Below, piece after piece: positions 1 through 8,937 of a stretch of DNA of 16,212 bases (its first letter is position 1; each line of letters starts with the position of its first letter). The notes under the pieces are model-generated. The model was given only the letters and a program-made list of their open reading frames with translations, did not search any database and was not told where the DNA came from. The translations under genes and the position numbers were made by a program. The DNA comes from Micractinium sp. NFX-FRZ (taxonomy: Eukaryota; Chlorophyta; Trebouxiophyceae; Chlorellales; Chlorellaceae), in NCBI GenBank assembly GCA_029339195.1, contig JAPTJF010000753.1:1-16212 (forward strand). The letters are read 5' to 3'.

Positions 1-545
1 TGTGCGTCCGGTGCTTTGCAAACTGCCTCGACAGAGCGACCGCATCACCCGGTCCTGAATAACGGCCCTCGGCTGAAACCCGGCACTCCTGTCAGCGTCC
101 TCAAACCTTGCACCTCGCTAGCTGTGTCGCATGTCGAAAGCAATGCCTTCAAAATCATAAGACAATGATGCAGATCGCAAAGGGTGCTGCCCCAGGCCTG
201 CGTCTCTGCAGTAGCTGCCGCGGCAGCGCCGGCGCTGCTGCTCCTTCGAGGCCACTCCGGCACTGCACTCTCGCACCACCACCAACTGACCTGCATCCGC
301 AACAGCCGCCTCAGCCCTCTTTGCCATGCATTGGGTGAATTCTTCTGTCCCCACCCTCCACTGCCGTGCGTACGGGGACAGGAAGCGGGCCATAGTGGTA
401 CCGGCTGCAATACCCCTGGGGCATCACCCGCCTCCTCCTCGTCCATCCGCCAATCAAACTCAAAAAACTTCCAAAAAAACCAGAAGTTTAAGATTATCTG
501 TTCAGAGCTAGGAGTTTGTTTATTCTGATTGTAATTCAACCTAAT
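1..545 (+). other. Probable 3' end of an upstream + strand gene
   Basis: No complete gene is supported here. Two + frames run in from the left edge and stop early (TGA 56-58; TAA at about 60-62), and either could be the last codons of a gene starting outside the window. From about 470 to 570 the base composition becomes AT-rich, unlike the rest of the window, and a TGTAA lies at 530-534. The simplest reading is a C-terminal tail of fewer than 20 codons followed by a 3' untranslated region of about 480 nt. Short open frames on both strands look like chance frames in GC-rich DNA. Which frame is coding cannot be decided here. Confidence 0.35.
530..534 (+). terminator. TGTAA polyadenylation signal (candidate)
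   Basis: TGTAA is the usual polyadenylation signal of chlorophyte nuclear genes, normally 10-20 nt before the cleavage site. This copy sits in an AT-rich patch just before the next predicted gene. A minus-strand TGTAA also occurs at 554-550, so the orientation is not certain. Confidence 0.35.
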
Positions 546-582
546 AATTTTACATTAAATTGGGGGTGCTATCCCATCGTGC

Positions 583-1696
583 ATGGTGTCGAGCCTCAGC
601 AGTGTGACGCTGTTCCTCCTTCCGGACGAAACTCCGCTGATGTGAGGCGCGCTTGATGCACGCACAGGAGGCCTGCGGGTCGACCCCTGCTGGTGGCGGC
701 GGAGGCGGGCGGCGGGCGCCACTGGGCGTCACGCCCTGTCACCGTCTTTGCTGCTCTCTGACCACTCACCCCTGCTTGCTTGCCTCGCCCCGTCTCATGT
801 GCAGGCCTCGATACGCTCTCACAATTGCCGTCAACCTCCTGCAATGCGCCATGGGCTGCGCAATCCACCAAGACCTCTACCCCTGGCAGCAAGGCGGCAG
901 CCCGTTTGCCGCCCTCGCCGTCGCTGCCGTCGCTAATGGCACGTGCTGGCTCCCCTTCCACACCCTCTTCTCTCCGCTGCCCTTTAGGTGGGTGGGAGAG
1001 GCAGCTGCGCTTGCCTGGCGCCTGCTGCTGAGTGTTTGGCACGGCGCCGTCGGGCGGGCCGTCGGCCCTGCAGTGACAGGCGCCAATTCGCGGCACTCAC
1101 CCGCCGCATGCCATGCTCCTGTCTGCAGGTGGCTGTTCCCGCAGCTTGCAGCAGGCACCGCCCTGCTGCTGTTCAACACACACACCATCTGCTCCAACGG
1201 TAACGCCACTCAAGTCTATCGCATGCTGTCTCGGGCGCTGGGGGCGCCCGCGCTGCTGGCACAGGCGCCGCAGCCGGCAGCGCTGTGCAGCACCATCCAA
1301 CCGCTGCTCCTGCTGCTGGCTTTTGCTCTTCTAGCGCACCACCTGTTCAGCACCGAGCTGCAGCAGCGCCGCCTGTTCCGCTGCTCACGCCTCGGCAAGC
1401 CCAGCCGGCCGGCCTGCGGGCGGAGGGGGCGCGGCAGATCCTGCAAGGCTCCCGGCACGGGGCGGCACTGGGCCGGCAGCAGCGCTGCCGTGCGCGGTAG
1501 ATTCTGGGGGCTGCCTGAACTGCTGGCTGGACTTTATCCTGCCGGCAGCGTGCTGCATGTACGCATTCTTGGTGTGCAGAAGCTACTGAGCTCAACTCCT
1601 CCTTTTTTGTCGGGGCCAGTGATGAGCCCCACCTGCCTGGCTTACCTCGTTGCTTCCTTGTACCCAGGCCCCCTCCCCTCTCATGGTCGTATGTAG
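583..1696 (+). CDS. Unrecognised multi-exon membrane protein, 3' half uncertain
   Basis: I do not recognise this protein. The N-terminal gene model is good: exon 583-641 (start MVSSLSSVTLFLLPDE) ends in phase 2 at a strong GTGAGG donor. Exon 805-987 follows a TGTGCAG acceptor and ends in phase 2 at GTGGGT. Exon 3 starts at 1129 after CTGTCTGCAG. All phases agree. The product has hydrophobic stretches suited to membrane spans: YALTIAVNLLQCAM, FAALAVAAVANGTCWL, LAAGTALLLF and TIQPLLLLLAFALLAH. A possible in-frame 135-nt intron (1200-1334, GTAACG to CTCTTCTAG) would remove the last span. After about 1390 the frame becomes Arg/Gly-rich and unconvincing before its stop at 1694-1696, while another frame encodes a hydrophobic Cys-rich tail stopping at 1587-1589. 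A frameshift or missed splice is therefore possible. No TGTAA follows within 1.1 kb, and the start lies very close to the upstream poly(A) signal, so upstream exons are also possible. Confidence 0.4.
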
Positions 1697-2874
1697 GCGG
1701 CTACTGAGCGCTTCTGCCCTCTGTGTGTGCGCTGTGCACCGCCTCGCCAGCTTTCGGTGGATGTGCCTGTCTCTCATTGTTGCACGACGCAGCTTGCTGT
1801 ACCATGGCGGTACACTTTCCAGCCAGATGCAGCTGCCCACCTGCCCCGACCCGTCTGCCTGCCCGCACGCCTGCTAATCCTGCCAGTCCCTGCTACTCCT
1901 TGCATATCACTGTACAAAATCAGTACATGTACGCCCATTTTTCGGAAGTACATGAATTCACGCCGCGGTTGCTGCCGACCTTTGTGCTGCCCCATTCAAA
2001 TGTGTGGCTGACCGGTGACTGTCCCCCTCAAGCCACTCGCTACCAACCCTCCAGGTGTGCCCCACTATCTACAGCCTTCGCTCCTCCCTCTCCCTGTGCG
2101 CTGAGCAGCCCGATTGCCCAGTGCTGCCTGCCATGCCACGGGAACTGTGAGGCCGCTTCGGCCTTTGAGAGCAGCTGCATCATTCTACTAACTTGTTTCA
2201 CCCGTCACCTCTTCAGCATGCGCCCTCCCCCCACGCCTCCACACATTCTACCCAGTGCTTGAATGCAAGTGCGCCCTGTACTGCCTACTGTCATCAGCTT
2301 ACAAGTGAAGCGCGTGCAGCACCAATGGACAGGCGGCCACGAAAGGCGCAGGCAGAGGAGCAGGCGCAGGAGCGGCAAACCAGAGCAGTCAGCCGTGTGG
2401 GATGATGTTTATCAGCGGGCAGGGAGGTTGGATGCTATGCCGTGGGCGCGGCCAGAGCGGCGAGCTGCCGGCACACCCCCTGCCACTCAATTTCAAGGGC
2501 ACAGCGCACCGGCATCCCACGCCCCTCACCCCTGCCATGCATGGGATGACGGGTGACTATGAGTTGACAGATCCAATCAGATGAAGGAAGCAGGTTGTCT
2601 GCTGTTGACATCATCCCTTCATGATTGCAGCCCTTCCCTGCTGCGAGAGGCCAACTGCCGCTGCTGCCGCCGCTGCCGTGCCTGCCGCCCGACCTCCCAG
2701 GCAGTACCTATTGTACAGGCGGAACAAGCTTTTGCTGGCGTTCTGATCCGCCGTGAAAGCTGTGCAGACTATTCGGGCCTCGCGGTTGGCGCCAGCCTCG
2801 CCGCACCCAGTGGGCGCGCAGGGTTTTGTCGGCAGAAGCTCGCAAACGGAGCGGGCGGCAACGCTCACAGCGAC
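1697..2874. other. Gene-free stretch, about 1.2 kb
   Basis: I see no gene I can support. Long frames exist (for example + strand 1723-2262 and 2263-2556), but they lack family motifs and consistent splice signals, and their Pro/Cys/Arg/Ala-rich content is what GC-rich noncoding DNA gives. The stretch should hold the 3' untranslated region of the preceding gene and the promoter and 5' leader of the TCAIM homolog. Small elements seen are a GTACATGTAC palindrome at 1923-1932, a second GTACATG shortly after at about 1948, and a 6-bp stem with a CTT loop at 2150-2164 (AGGCCG/CGGCCT). No clear TATA box precedes 2875. Confidence 0.4.
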
Positions 2875-3615
2875 ATGGCGACCGTGTTTGCCTGCCGCCG
2901 CCTGCAGGGCGCAGTGCTGCAGGTCGGGGCGCCCAGCCACTGCCCGCCGCCTGCTGCCGCTGCCTGCCGCCGCTGCCACTGCCACAGCTTTTCAATGTGC
3001 AGCGTGTCTCTCGCTCCAATGCCCCTGGTGAATGCATGCTCTTCCTCCTGCCGAACCTTGCCTGCAGCTGGCGAGCCTGGCTCGGCAGCTCAGCACCGCC
3101 GGGGCGCCGCCAGCTGGCGAGCTGCCCAGCCTCAAGGCGGCGCTGCGTGCCATCTACAAGCGGGTTCACCCAGACCTCTTCCAAGACTACCAGCCAGCCA
3201 AGGTAACAGGCTACCTACAAAGGAAGCATGCAAGACCAGCACTGCCGCAACTCGGGACATAGCCCGGTGTTGCAGAGCTGCATGGCTGCGGCGCCTGTGC
3301 AGCCGTGCGAAGCAGTACCGCCTTGCAACGAGCGGTGCTTGGCCAGCGCTCCCGTGTTTGTGTGCCCACTGAACAGGCCGTCCTCTCTTCTGACGCCCTG
3401 CAGGAGGCCAACACACGCAGCTTCAAGATGCTGCATGAGTACCTAGATGCAGCACGCACCGGCTCCAAGGTGCCCCTGCCCTACAGGTTCCACTTCTTCA
3501 TCCGCAGCAGCGGCGGCCAGACAGGCGGCTCCCGCAGCAGCAGCAGCAGCACGACGAACACCAGCAGTAGCAGCAGCACCAGCTGTGCCACCAGCCCTCC
3601 AGGCAGCAGTCCCCA

Positions 3616-3646
<31 letters not shown>

Positions 3647-5850
3647 CCGGATGCAGCGGCAGGCAGTGTCCTGCCCCAGGGGCTGCGTGAGGTGGTGGTG
3701 ACGCTGCCGCCGCCGACCCGGGGGGGCCCAGGAGAGGCGCTGTCAGCCAGCGCACGCAAGGCGTTTGGCAGCCTGCTGGCTGCGCTGGGCCTGCCCAGCC
3801 GGATTGCTGGCGAGGCAGAGGACGAGGCAGCGGCAGGGTTCAGCCGGTTTGTGAGCTTGAGGGAGTTCCTGCCGCAGGCGGTGGAGGCCGTGCACCAGAG
3901 CGCGGCTGCCCAGGCAAGGCGGGGATGGGAGCGATGCAGGGAAAGGTTTGCCGCCTGAGGGGGAGGCGCTGGTGCTCCCTGTTGCACCCAGAGCTGGCTA
4001 TTGGCTTACAGCAGCTGGACTGAGGGTGGACGTACTGGCAGCTTGGGCCTGCGCTCACACCGCCCCGCACTGCCCTGCCTGGTCTGCCTGACCACACGGC
4101 CTTCTTGCCACCTGCAGCCTGTGCCGGTGCGCTGCTCATCAGCCGCTGTTTGTGTATTCTGTGCCTGGCTCATCCGCCCCCACCCTGCCGCCCTGCTGGC
4201 GCCCATACCGCAGAGCAGCGCGCAGCACCAGCTGGCTGCGCTTCGCACGGCGCTGCGCCTGGGCCGCCGGCTGACCGCTGGTTTCGGCGGGGCCGCAGCC
4301 TCGGCAGGCGCCGTGCGCCAGCTGGCGCTGCTGCAGCGGCTGGTGGAAACCGTGGACGCCCTGCCACCCTCCCTCAACCTTTCTGGCCTGAGGGTCACCA
4401 TTGGGGGCCAGGCCAGCGGAGTGGATGCTTTGGGGACGGTGTGGCTGGCGGAGGAGGGCAGCCAGGAGGCGTGGCGCAGGTGGGGGACGGAGGGGGGGTG
4501 CGGTGCAGCGGAGGCGGGCGGCCGCCACTGACCTCCCTCTGATGAGCAGCGTGCGCCCAGCCTGGCATGCGTTGGCTGATCCCCTCTCAGCCTGGCACCG
4601 CTGCTGCTGCTGCGACCCTGTCATGCTGAATTGCTCTGCCTACTCTCACCGCCACAACTTTCCTCCCCTGCCCCAGCCCCAACCCCCTGCTTTGTCACCC
4701 ACCGCCTACGGTGCCCCTTCCCCTCCCTGCCTGATTCCACCCCTGGGTAGGCACCTGGAAGGCGTGGACGCCGCCCACTGCCGCAAGCTGCAGCAGCTGC
4801 GGGTGCAGGTGCAGGAGCAGGAGAAGGCGGTGGCAGCTGCCTTGGGGGTGTCTATGATCTATACACAGCCTGAGGCCAGCATGGCCCCTGGCTACCGAAG
4901 AGCGCTAGAGCGGCTGGCAGCGGCAGCGGCGGGGCGGGGGCCTGTGGCTGGCGGCCGCTTCAAAGAGCTCCCAGTGATGCTGCAGCCAACAGCGGCAGCG
5001 GGGGAAACGGCAGCAGAAGCAGCAGCGGCAGCAGCAGGGGATGGCCATGGCGCAGCCAGCAGCAGCAGCAGCAGCAGGAGCAGGGGTGGCAGCAGCAGCG
5101 GGAGGAGTGCAGAGCTGGGAGGCTGCACTGCAGACAGCACAGCAGGGCTGCTCCTAGCGCCGATGGATGTGGCAGGGGATGCGCTGTATGCGGCGGTGCA
5201 GGCGCTGGGAGGGCAGGTGCTGGCGGCGGCGGCGCAGCGGCAGCGGAGGGAGGCTGAGCTGTCGGCGCTGCGCACGCAGGTGGAGCGTAAGGTCATGCTG
5301 AGGTGAGAAGGGTGAGGTGCAGGGGGCCAGGGGGACGAGGGGTGTCGGGGCATGCGTGTTGGGGTTGCAGGCAGGGGTACACACGGGGCATATGAGGGCA
5401 GATCTCGCTGGGGCAGGTCATCAAGCCGGGGCTCCTGCCTGGGCAGCGTGCTGCCCTGGCGTGCCGTGCTGTGCCCACCTGCCCTGCCTTTGCCCTTGCA
5501 CCCTCTTGTCACCACTGGCGTCACCCCCTGCCTGCCTCCTCTACGACCCAGCTCCCTCTGCAGGCGCCTGTTGTCTGACCCCCCAGCTCAGTCGCCCCCC
5601 GCTACAGCAGAGCAGCTGCCTGGACGTCAACATTGCCACCTGTCTTTCTTGCACTCTCCTGCCATGCAGGCGCCTGCTGCGCGACCCCGCTGTTTCAGAC
5701 GCCCACTACAAGAGCTGCCTGGACCGCATGCTGGCCAACGCTCAGAAGCTGTCGGGGCTGCTGCACGGCCACGCTGTGCGGGTGGCCGAGGTGAACGGGC
5801 TGTCGGCAGACAAAGCGGTGATCAGCATCGCCTGGAACTGGCAGCTGTGA
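2875..5850 (+). CDS. TCAIM-like mitochondrial protein (DUF4460 + DUF4461)
   Basis: Six exons fit with matching phases: 2875-2922, 3068-3202, 3404-3945, 4219-4479 (or from 4216), 4751-5302 and 5670-5850, giving about 572 aa against about 500 for human TCAIM. The start ACATGGC opens an Arg-containing N-terminus (MATVFACRRLQGAVLQ, then LARQLSTAG) suited to mitochondrial import. The J-like DUF4460 follows, with ALRAIYKRVHPDLFQDY (HPD at about residues 50-52) and SFKMLHEYLDAARTGSKVP. A low-complexity Ser/Thr/Ala linker comes next. The DUF4461 half has a WERC/AQHQLAALRTAL region, LSGLRVTIGG, a helix ending ALGVSMIYTQ, and a C-terminus ending AWNWQL; animal TCAIM also ends in WNW. Exon 1 could instead run to 3027 (GTGAAT donor), leaving a 40-nt intron; I prefer the 145-nt intron. 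The exon 3 donor (GTTTGC) avoids an in-frame TGA at 3956-3958. In vertebrates the protein is mitochondrial and affects T-cell activation; its molecular activity is unsettled, so no biochemical role is inferred for the alga. The gene converges on the F-box gene. Confidence 0.8.
3530..3660 (+). repeat. CAG/GCA trinucleotide tract in the TCAIM homolog
   Basis: Interrupted CAG repeats cover this part of exon 3, including nine uninterrupted CAG units at 3618-3644. Read in frame they give Ser/Thr runs and then an Ala run (GCA codons). They lie in the linker between the J-like domain and the next conserved block, so length change here is probably tolerated. A similar Ala/Ser tract lies at about 5010-5105 in exon 5. 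Confidence 0.8.
5561..5627 (+). repeat. Decayed copy of the last exon's 5' end, inside the intron
   Basis: This segment of the last TCAIM-homolog intron (5303-5669) resembles the real acceptor and exon start at 5667-5727. Both begin CAGGCGCCTG, continue through a TTG/CTG then GACCCC block, and share GAGC-TGCCTGGAC further on, separated by small indels. The pyrimidine-rich tract before the copied CAG is also kept. The copy reads RLLSDPP where the true exon reads RLLRDPA, then drifts out of register. The copies start 106 bp apart. I read it as a tandem duplication of the acceptor and exon start that has decayed, possibly still usable as a cryptic acceptor. Confidence 0.6.
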
Positions 5851-5958
5851 AGGTTTCTTCTTTGTGAGGACGTTGCAGCGCAGAGGCTGGCGATGTGATG
5901 GGAGCGGCAGCAGTGCCTGTGACCTGCGCGCTTGGCACCACTGGGCCCAGCAGCCCCC

Positions 5959-5963
5959 TGTAA
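5959..5963 (+). terminator. TGTAA polyadenylation signal, proximal
   Basis: This lies 109 nt after the TGA of the TCAIM homolog. It matches the chlorophyte consensus and would give a short 3' untranslated region. A second signal lies downstream, so alternative polyadenylation is possible. Confidence 0.45.
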
Positions 5964-6117
5964 AGCTGCGCTGCGGCAGCCTCGGCGTACGCTGAGGGCG
6001 GCAGCTCGAATTGACGGGCTGAGGGTGTTTCTTAAGAGGCAGCCTGGGGTGACAGGTTGAGGGTACGTCACACAAGGCACCCCAAGGTGCGTTGGGAAAT
6101 TGACGCAACACAGATAA

Positions 6118-6122
6118 TGTAA
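6118..6122 (+). terminator. TGTAA polyadenylation signal, distal
   Basis: A second TGTAA lies 268 nt after the same stop codon, in a locally A-rich context (AATGTAAAACAC) more typical of used signals than the proximal copy. I consider it the likelier main site. Confidence 0.5.
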
Positions 6123-6320
6123 AACACGAAACACAAAGCGCGGTCTCAGTAGGCATGGGCCCAGGCGTGAACTGGCAGGCACGATGGCCAGTGCAGGCAA
6201 GCAGATCGCAGTGTTGAATGCAAGGGGAATGTGTGCGGGTGATGTATGGGTGGTAAAGCGTTGATGGGGAATCCGGGCCACGCCATCCAAGCCCACGGCG
6301 GGCCACCCCGGCCTGAGCGG

Positions 6321-8639
6321 TCAGGTGATCTTCACATCCGCCCTCTTGCTGGCCAGTGCCTCCACCCCGGGGTTGTGCACGCCCTCAGCTGCCACGTGCA
6401 CCCTACGCAGCCGCGGCAGCCCCGCCAGCATCTCTGCTGCCTCCACGGACAGTGCGTTGAGGTAGCAGTTCTCCATGCGCAGCGAGCGCAGGCGGGTGGC
6501 GGTGGCCAGGGACGTAGGGAAGCCGCCAATCTCGCTGCAGCTCACATCTAGCTCCCTCAGGCCTGGGGCAGGGAAAGTAAAAAAAGGGCATTGGTTGTTA
6601 CCGTTTTCAGACAACTCTGAAAATTTATAGACGTCGCTATTTTCTTCTTGGAAGGGCAGCAGGGGCATGCAGTACGTGCACTCGGTACTGCTGGCAGTTG
6701 GGGTGTCGGGAGGTGCACGTGCGACCGCCTGCGGCAGATGCAGCCCAGCCGTGCAGCGAACAGGTGCAGTGCAGGGCGGCAGCCCAGCAAAGCACAGCAC
6801 CGGCACGATATGTAGCACAGCACTGGCATGATAGGTATGATAGGGCTGCAGCCTGTGCGCCGTGCCTCCATGCAAGTAACCAGCAGCGGCAGGCAAGGCC
6901 CCAAGCCCCACCATGCCCCGTCACCTGCCCAGTACGGCCCGTCTGGCAGCGAGTCCACAAAGCAGCCCGTGAGGCGCAGAGTGGCCAGCTTCGGCAGCTC
7001 TGTCTCTAGGGCGCGTGGCAGGCCCGCGCTGAGGCCGACCCCATACAGGTTCCCCCCGTTGCCGTCGTACCGCCTGTCGTTGCCTTCAACGCTCAGCCTG
7101 CGCAGCCTTGGCGTCTGGCGCAGCAGGCAGTCCAGGGCAGCCGCAAACGCTTTGTCGCTCAGCTCGGAGCAGCACTCACTCAGCTTTACAGTGTGGATGC
7201 TGCTGAGCAGAGGGCCGCAGCCCTTGAAGGTGCTCCTTCCCAGAGTGCACTCGCTCAGCTCCAGCCGGCCCAACCTGGCTCCCGGAGGCATGACTGCCTC
7301 CAGCAGCGGGCGCAGGGTGCGATCCTGGCCCCGGCTGCCGCTGGCGCCCCTCCCGCTGCCACCAGCACCGTCGCCGCCGTTGTCCTCGCTGTCAACGTCG
7401 CTGTCCTGCACGCTGAGCTTCCAGCTTTCCAGGCGCAGGCAGCCGTTGGTGAGGCTGCGCACAGACTCGCGTGTGCCCTTGCCCCCAAAGTCGGTTTCCA
7501 GCCTCAAGTTTCCCCAGCGCTCCCCCTCATCCTCCTCCCCCTCCTCCTCCTCCTCATCATCACCACTGCCACCTCCACCAAACCAGTCCTCCCCTTCATC
7601 CCAGGGCTTGCGCACACGGTAGGTCGCTCCCCCAGGCAGCTGCACAACGCCAGGGGGAAGGGGGGCGGGCGCAGGTGCACACGTTGCGTGTGCAGGGGAG
7701 GCAGGCCAGGGGCATGCGGGGAGCAGGGAAAGCATGCCCCCACGCTGCAAGCGGGCCCTGCTGCTCAGCTGCAGTGAGGGGCCCAGGACTGGGCGACACT
7801 TGCCTGCACCGCGGTGCCTTGGACCGCCAGGCGCCTCAGCCCCCCGTGATTTGTCGTGCAGGGCAGGGCTAGGCCAGCTGCCAGGCTCCTCGTCTCCCGA
7901 AGCTCCAGCTGTGTCAGGCTGCCCAGCGCGGACAGCGGGTGCAGGGCTGGCAGCGGCCTGAATGAGTCCAGCTCGAGGGAGGCCAGCTGGGGCAGGAGCG
8001 CCAGGGCCTGGGGCAGCGTGCTAGGAAACTCGGTGGCTGTCAACTCCAGTCTGGTCAGGGAGGAGCGCTGGGCCAGCATGCTGGGGACGTGCTGCGAGCT
8101 GCTGCCCAGGTCCATTTTGATGCTGTGCAGCTGCGTGAAGCGCGCCAGCTCAGCACCCACCGCTTCCGTCAGGTAGCCGCCATCCTGCTGTACCTCCGCC
8201 AGGCGGTCGGGCTGCAGGCAGCGCAGCGCCGCCACCACTCTGTGTGCGGCTTGGGGGCGCAGGCTGAGGCTGCGCACATGGGGGGCAACACTGCGCAGCA
8301 GGCGCAGGGTGTACTCCCACCGAGCATCTGAAGAGGGATCAATGTTGCCAAGCCTGAAGTTCTGCCAGAGGCGCGGCTCAGCAAAAAAGGCGCGGCGCCA
8401 GCGCCAGCAGACCAGGGAGGTGCGGCGCCTGCAGGGCCGCGGCGGGCGGGCGGCGGGCCGTGTTGGCATGGCTACTGGGGCAGTAGGCAGCCTTGTGCCA
8501 CTACGAGCAGTGTCAGTCACGCAGCTGAGCCGTGGCTTCGCCCTCACCCTTGCGAAAACCCCGCCTCCGCCAGCACTCGGCCCAGCAGGTCGTCAGGCAA
8601 AGAGTGGATGTCGAATGGGCTGGCGCTGTCTGAGGCCAT
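6321..8639 (-). CDS. F-box and leucine-rich-repeat protein
   Basis: Four minus-strand exons join in phase: 8639-8548, 8428-7804, 7639-6925 and 6562-6321, coding for 557 aa. The F-box spans about residues 12-60: FDIHSLPDDLLGRVLAEAGF lies in exon 1, and TSLVCWRWRRAFFAEPRLW completes it in exon 2 after a phase-2 junction (donor GTGAGG, acceptor CCCTGCAG). Leucine-rich repeats follow, for example LTRLELTATEFPSTLPQAL, LASLELDSF, LTQLELRET, LGRLELSECTL and LRELDVSCSEIGGFPTSL, up to the C-terminus. An acidic insert (GDDEEEEEGEEDEGER, about residue 266) and a Gly/Ser-rich spacer interrupt the repeats. In this family the F-box binds SKP1 in SCF ubiquitin ligases and the repeats choose the target; neither partner nor target can be read here. 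Intron 2 uses a GC donor (AG|GCAAGT at 7803). The start is the first Met, directly before the F-box. Confidence 0.85.
6604..6623. repeat. Perfect 8-bp inverted repeat in an F-box intron
   Basis: TTTTCAGA at 6604-6611 and TCTGAAAA at 6616-6623 form a perfect stem around a 4-nt loop (CAAC). They lie in an AT-rich island (about 6578-6650) that stands out in an otherwise GC-rich intron, some 40-60 nt before the acceptor on the minus strand. No larger terminal repeats or target-site duplication are apparent. It may be a transcript hairpin or a remnant of a small insertion. Confidence 0.5.
6783..6845. repeat. Short imperfect tandem repeat in an F-box intron
   Basis: On the minus strand the third F-box intron carries two adjacent copies of a roughly 22-nt unit, TCATGCCAGTGCTGTGCT and TCGTGCCGGTGCTGTGCT, preceded by a doubled CTATCAT element. 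It has no evident function. Confidence 0.5.
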
Positions 8640-8656
8640 GGTGCCCGGTCCAAGAC

Positions 8657-8683
8657 GTGCGTGAGCGTGAGCGTGAGCGTGGG
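8657..8683. repeat. GTGAGC hexamer repeat in the F-box 5' leader
   Basis: Between three and four units of the hexamer GTGAGC lie about 20-45 bp upstream of the F-box start codon. On the transcribed (minus) strand it reads as CT/AC-rich sequence. It could be leader or core-promoter microsatellite DNA. Confidence 0.6.
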
Positions 8684-8929
8684 GGAGCTGCTGAATGCGA
8701 GTGGATCAATATGACGGCGCACTGGTTGATGGGCTGTGCAAGAACCAAGGACTCTAAGCCACGACTGGTAAGAGCAGCAGTGATTGCGAGCCGCCGCCAG
8801 CAGGGCGGGGACGGCGGTGGAGCATGGCGGTGAGCAGTGCACACTGCCTTGTTTACAACCCCTCAGTGCTGCGCCCCGGCCTGCAGAAGACATCACCTGA
8901 CACAATATCTTGGAACAGCAGCGTTTTCA

Positions 8930-8937
8930 TATATAAA
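8930..8937 (+). promoter_or_regulatory. TATA-like box without an evident gene
   Basis: TATATAAA, followed by GAAAG, is a near-ideal TATA sequence on the + strand in a GC-rich region. No convincing + strand coding region follows within 1 kb; the nearest ATG frame (8989, MVEYRRWG) is short and featureless. It may drive a noncoding RNA or be fortuitous. Confidence 0.25.

Larger units (their letters stand above)
5851..6320. other. Convergent 3' region between two genes
   Basis: This is the gap between the stop codons of the TCAIM homolog (+) and the F-box gene (-). It contains two + strand TGTAA signals (5959-5963 and 6118-6122). I find no minus-strand TGTAA, so the F-box transcript may use a variant signal or extend into the + gene. 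No coding region is supported. Confidence 0.5.

Noticed and set aside
1723..2262. + strand open frame of 179 codons
   Set aside because: Rich in Cys, Pro and Ser with no domain, and it begins inside the tail of the preceding gene model; more likely untranslated or intergenic sequence.
2263..2556. + strand open frame of 97 codons, Arg/Gln-rich
   Set aside because: It could be a 3' exon of the membrane-protein gene, but I found no clear acceptor and no homology to support it.
3956..3958. TGA as the stop codon of the TCAIM homolog
   Set aside because: Conserved family sequence continues in downstream exons, and a phase-compatible GTTTGC donor at 3946 skips this TGA.
4001..4215. 5' extension of TCAIM-homolog exon 4 to 4118 or 4001
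   Set aside because: Those acceptors do not match the phase of the preceding donor; acceptors at 4216 or 4219 do.
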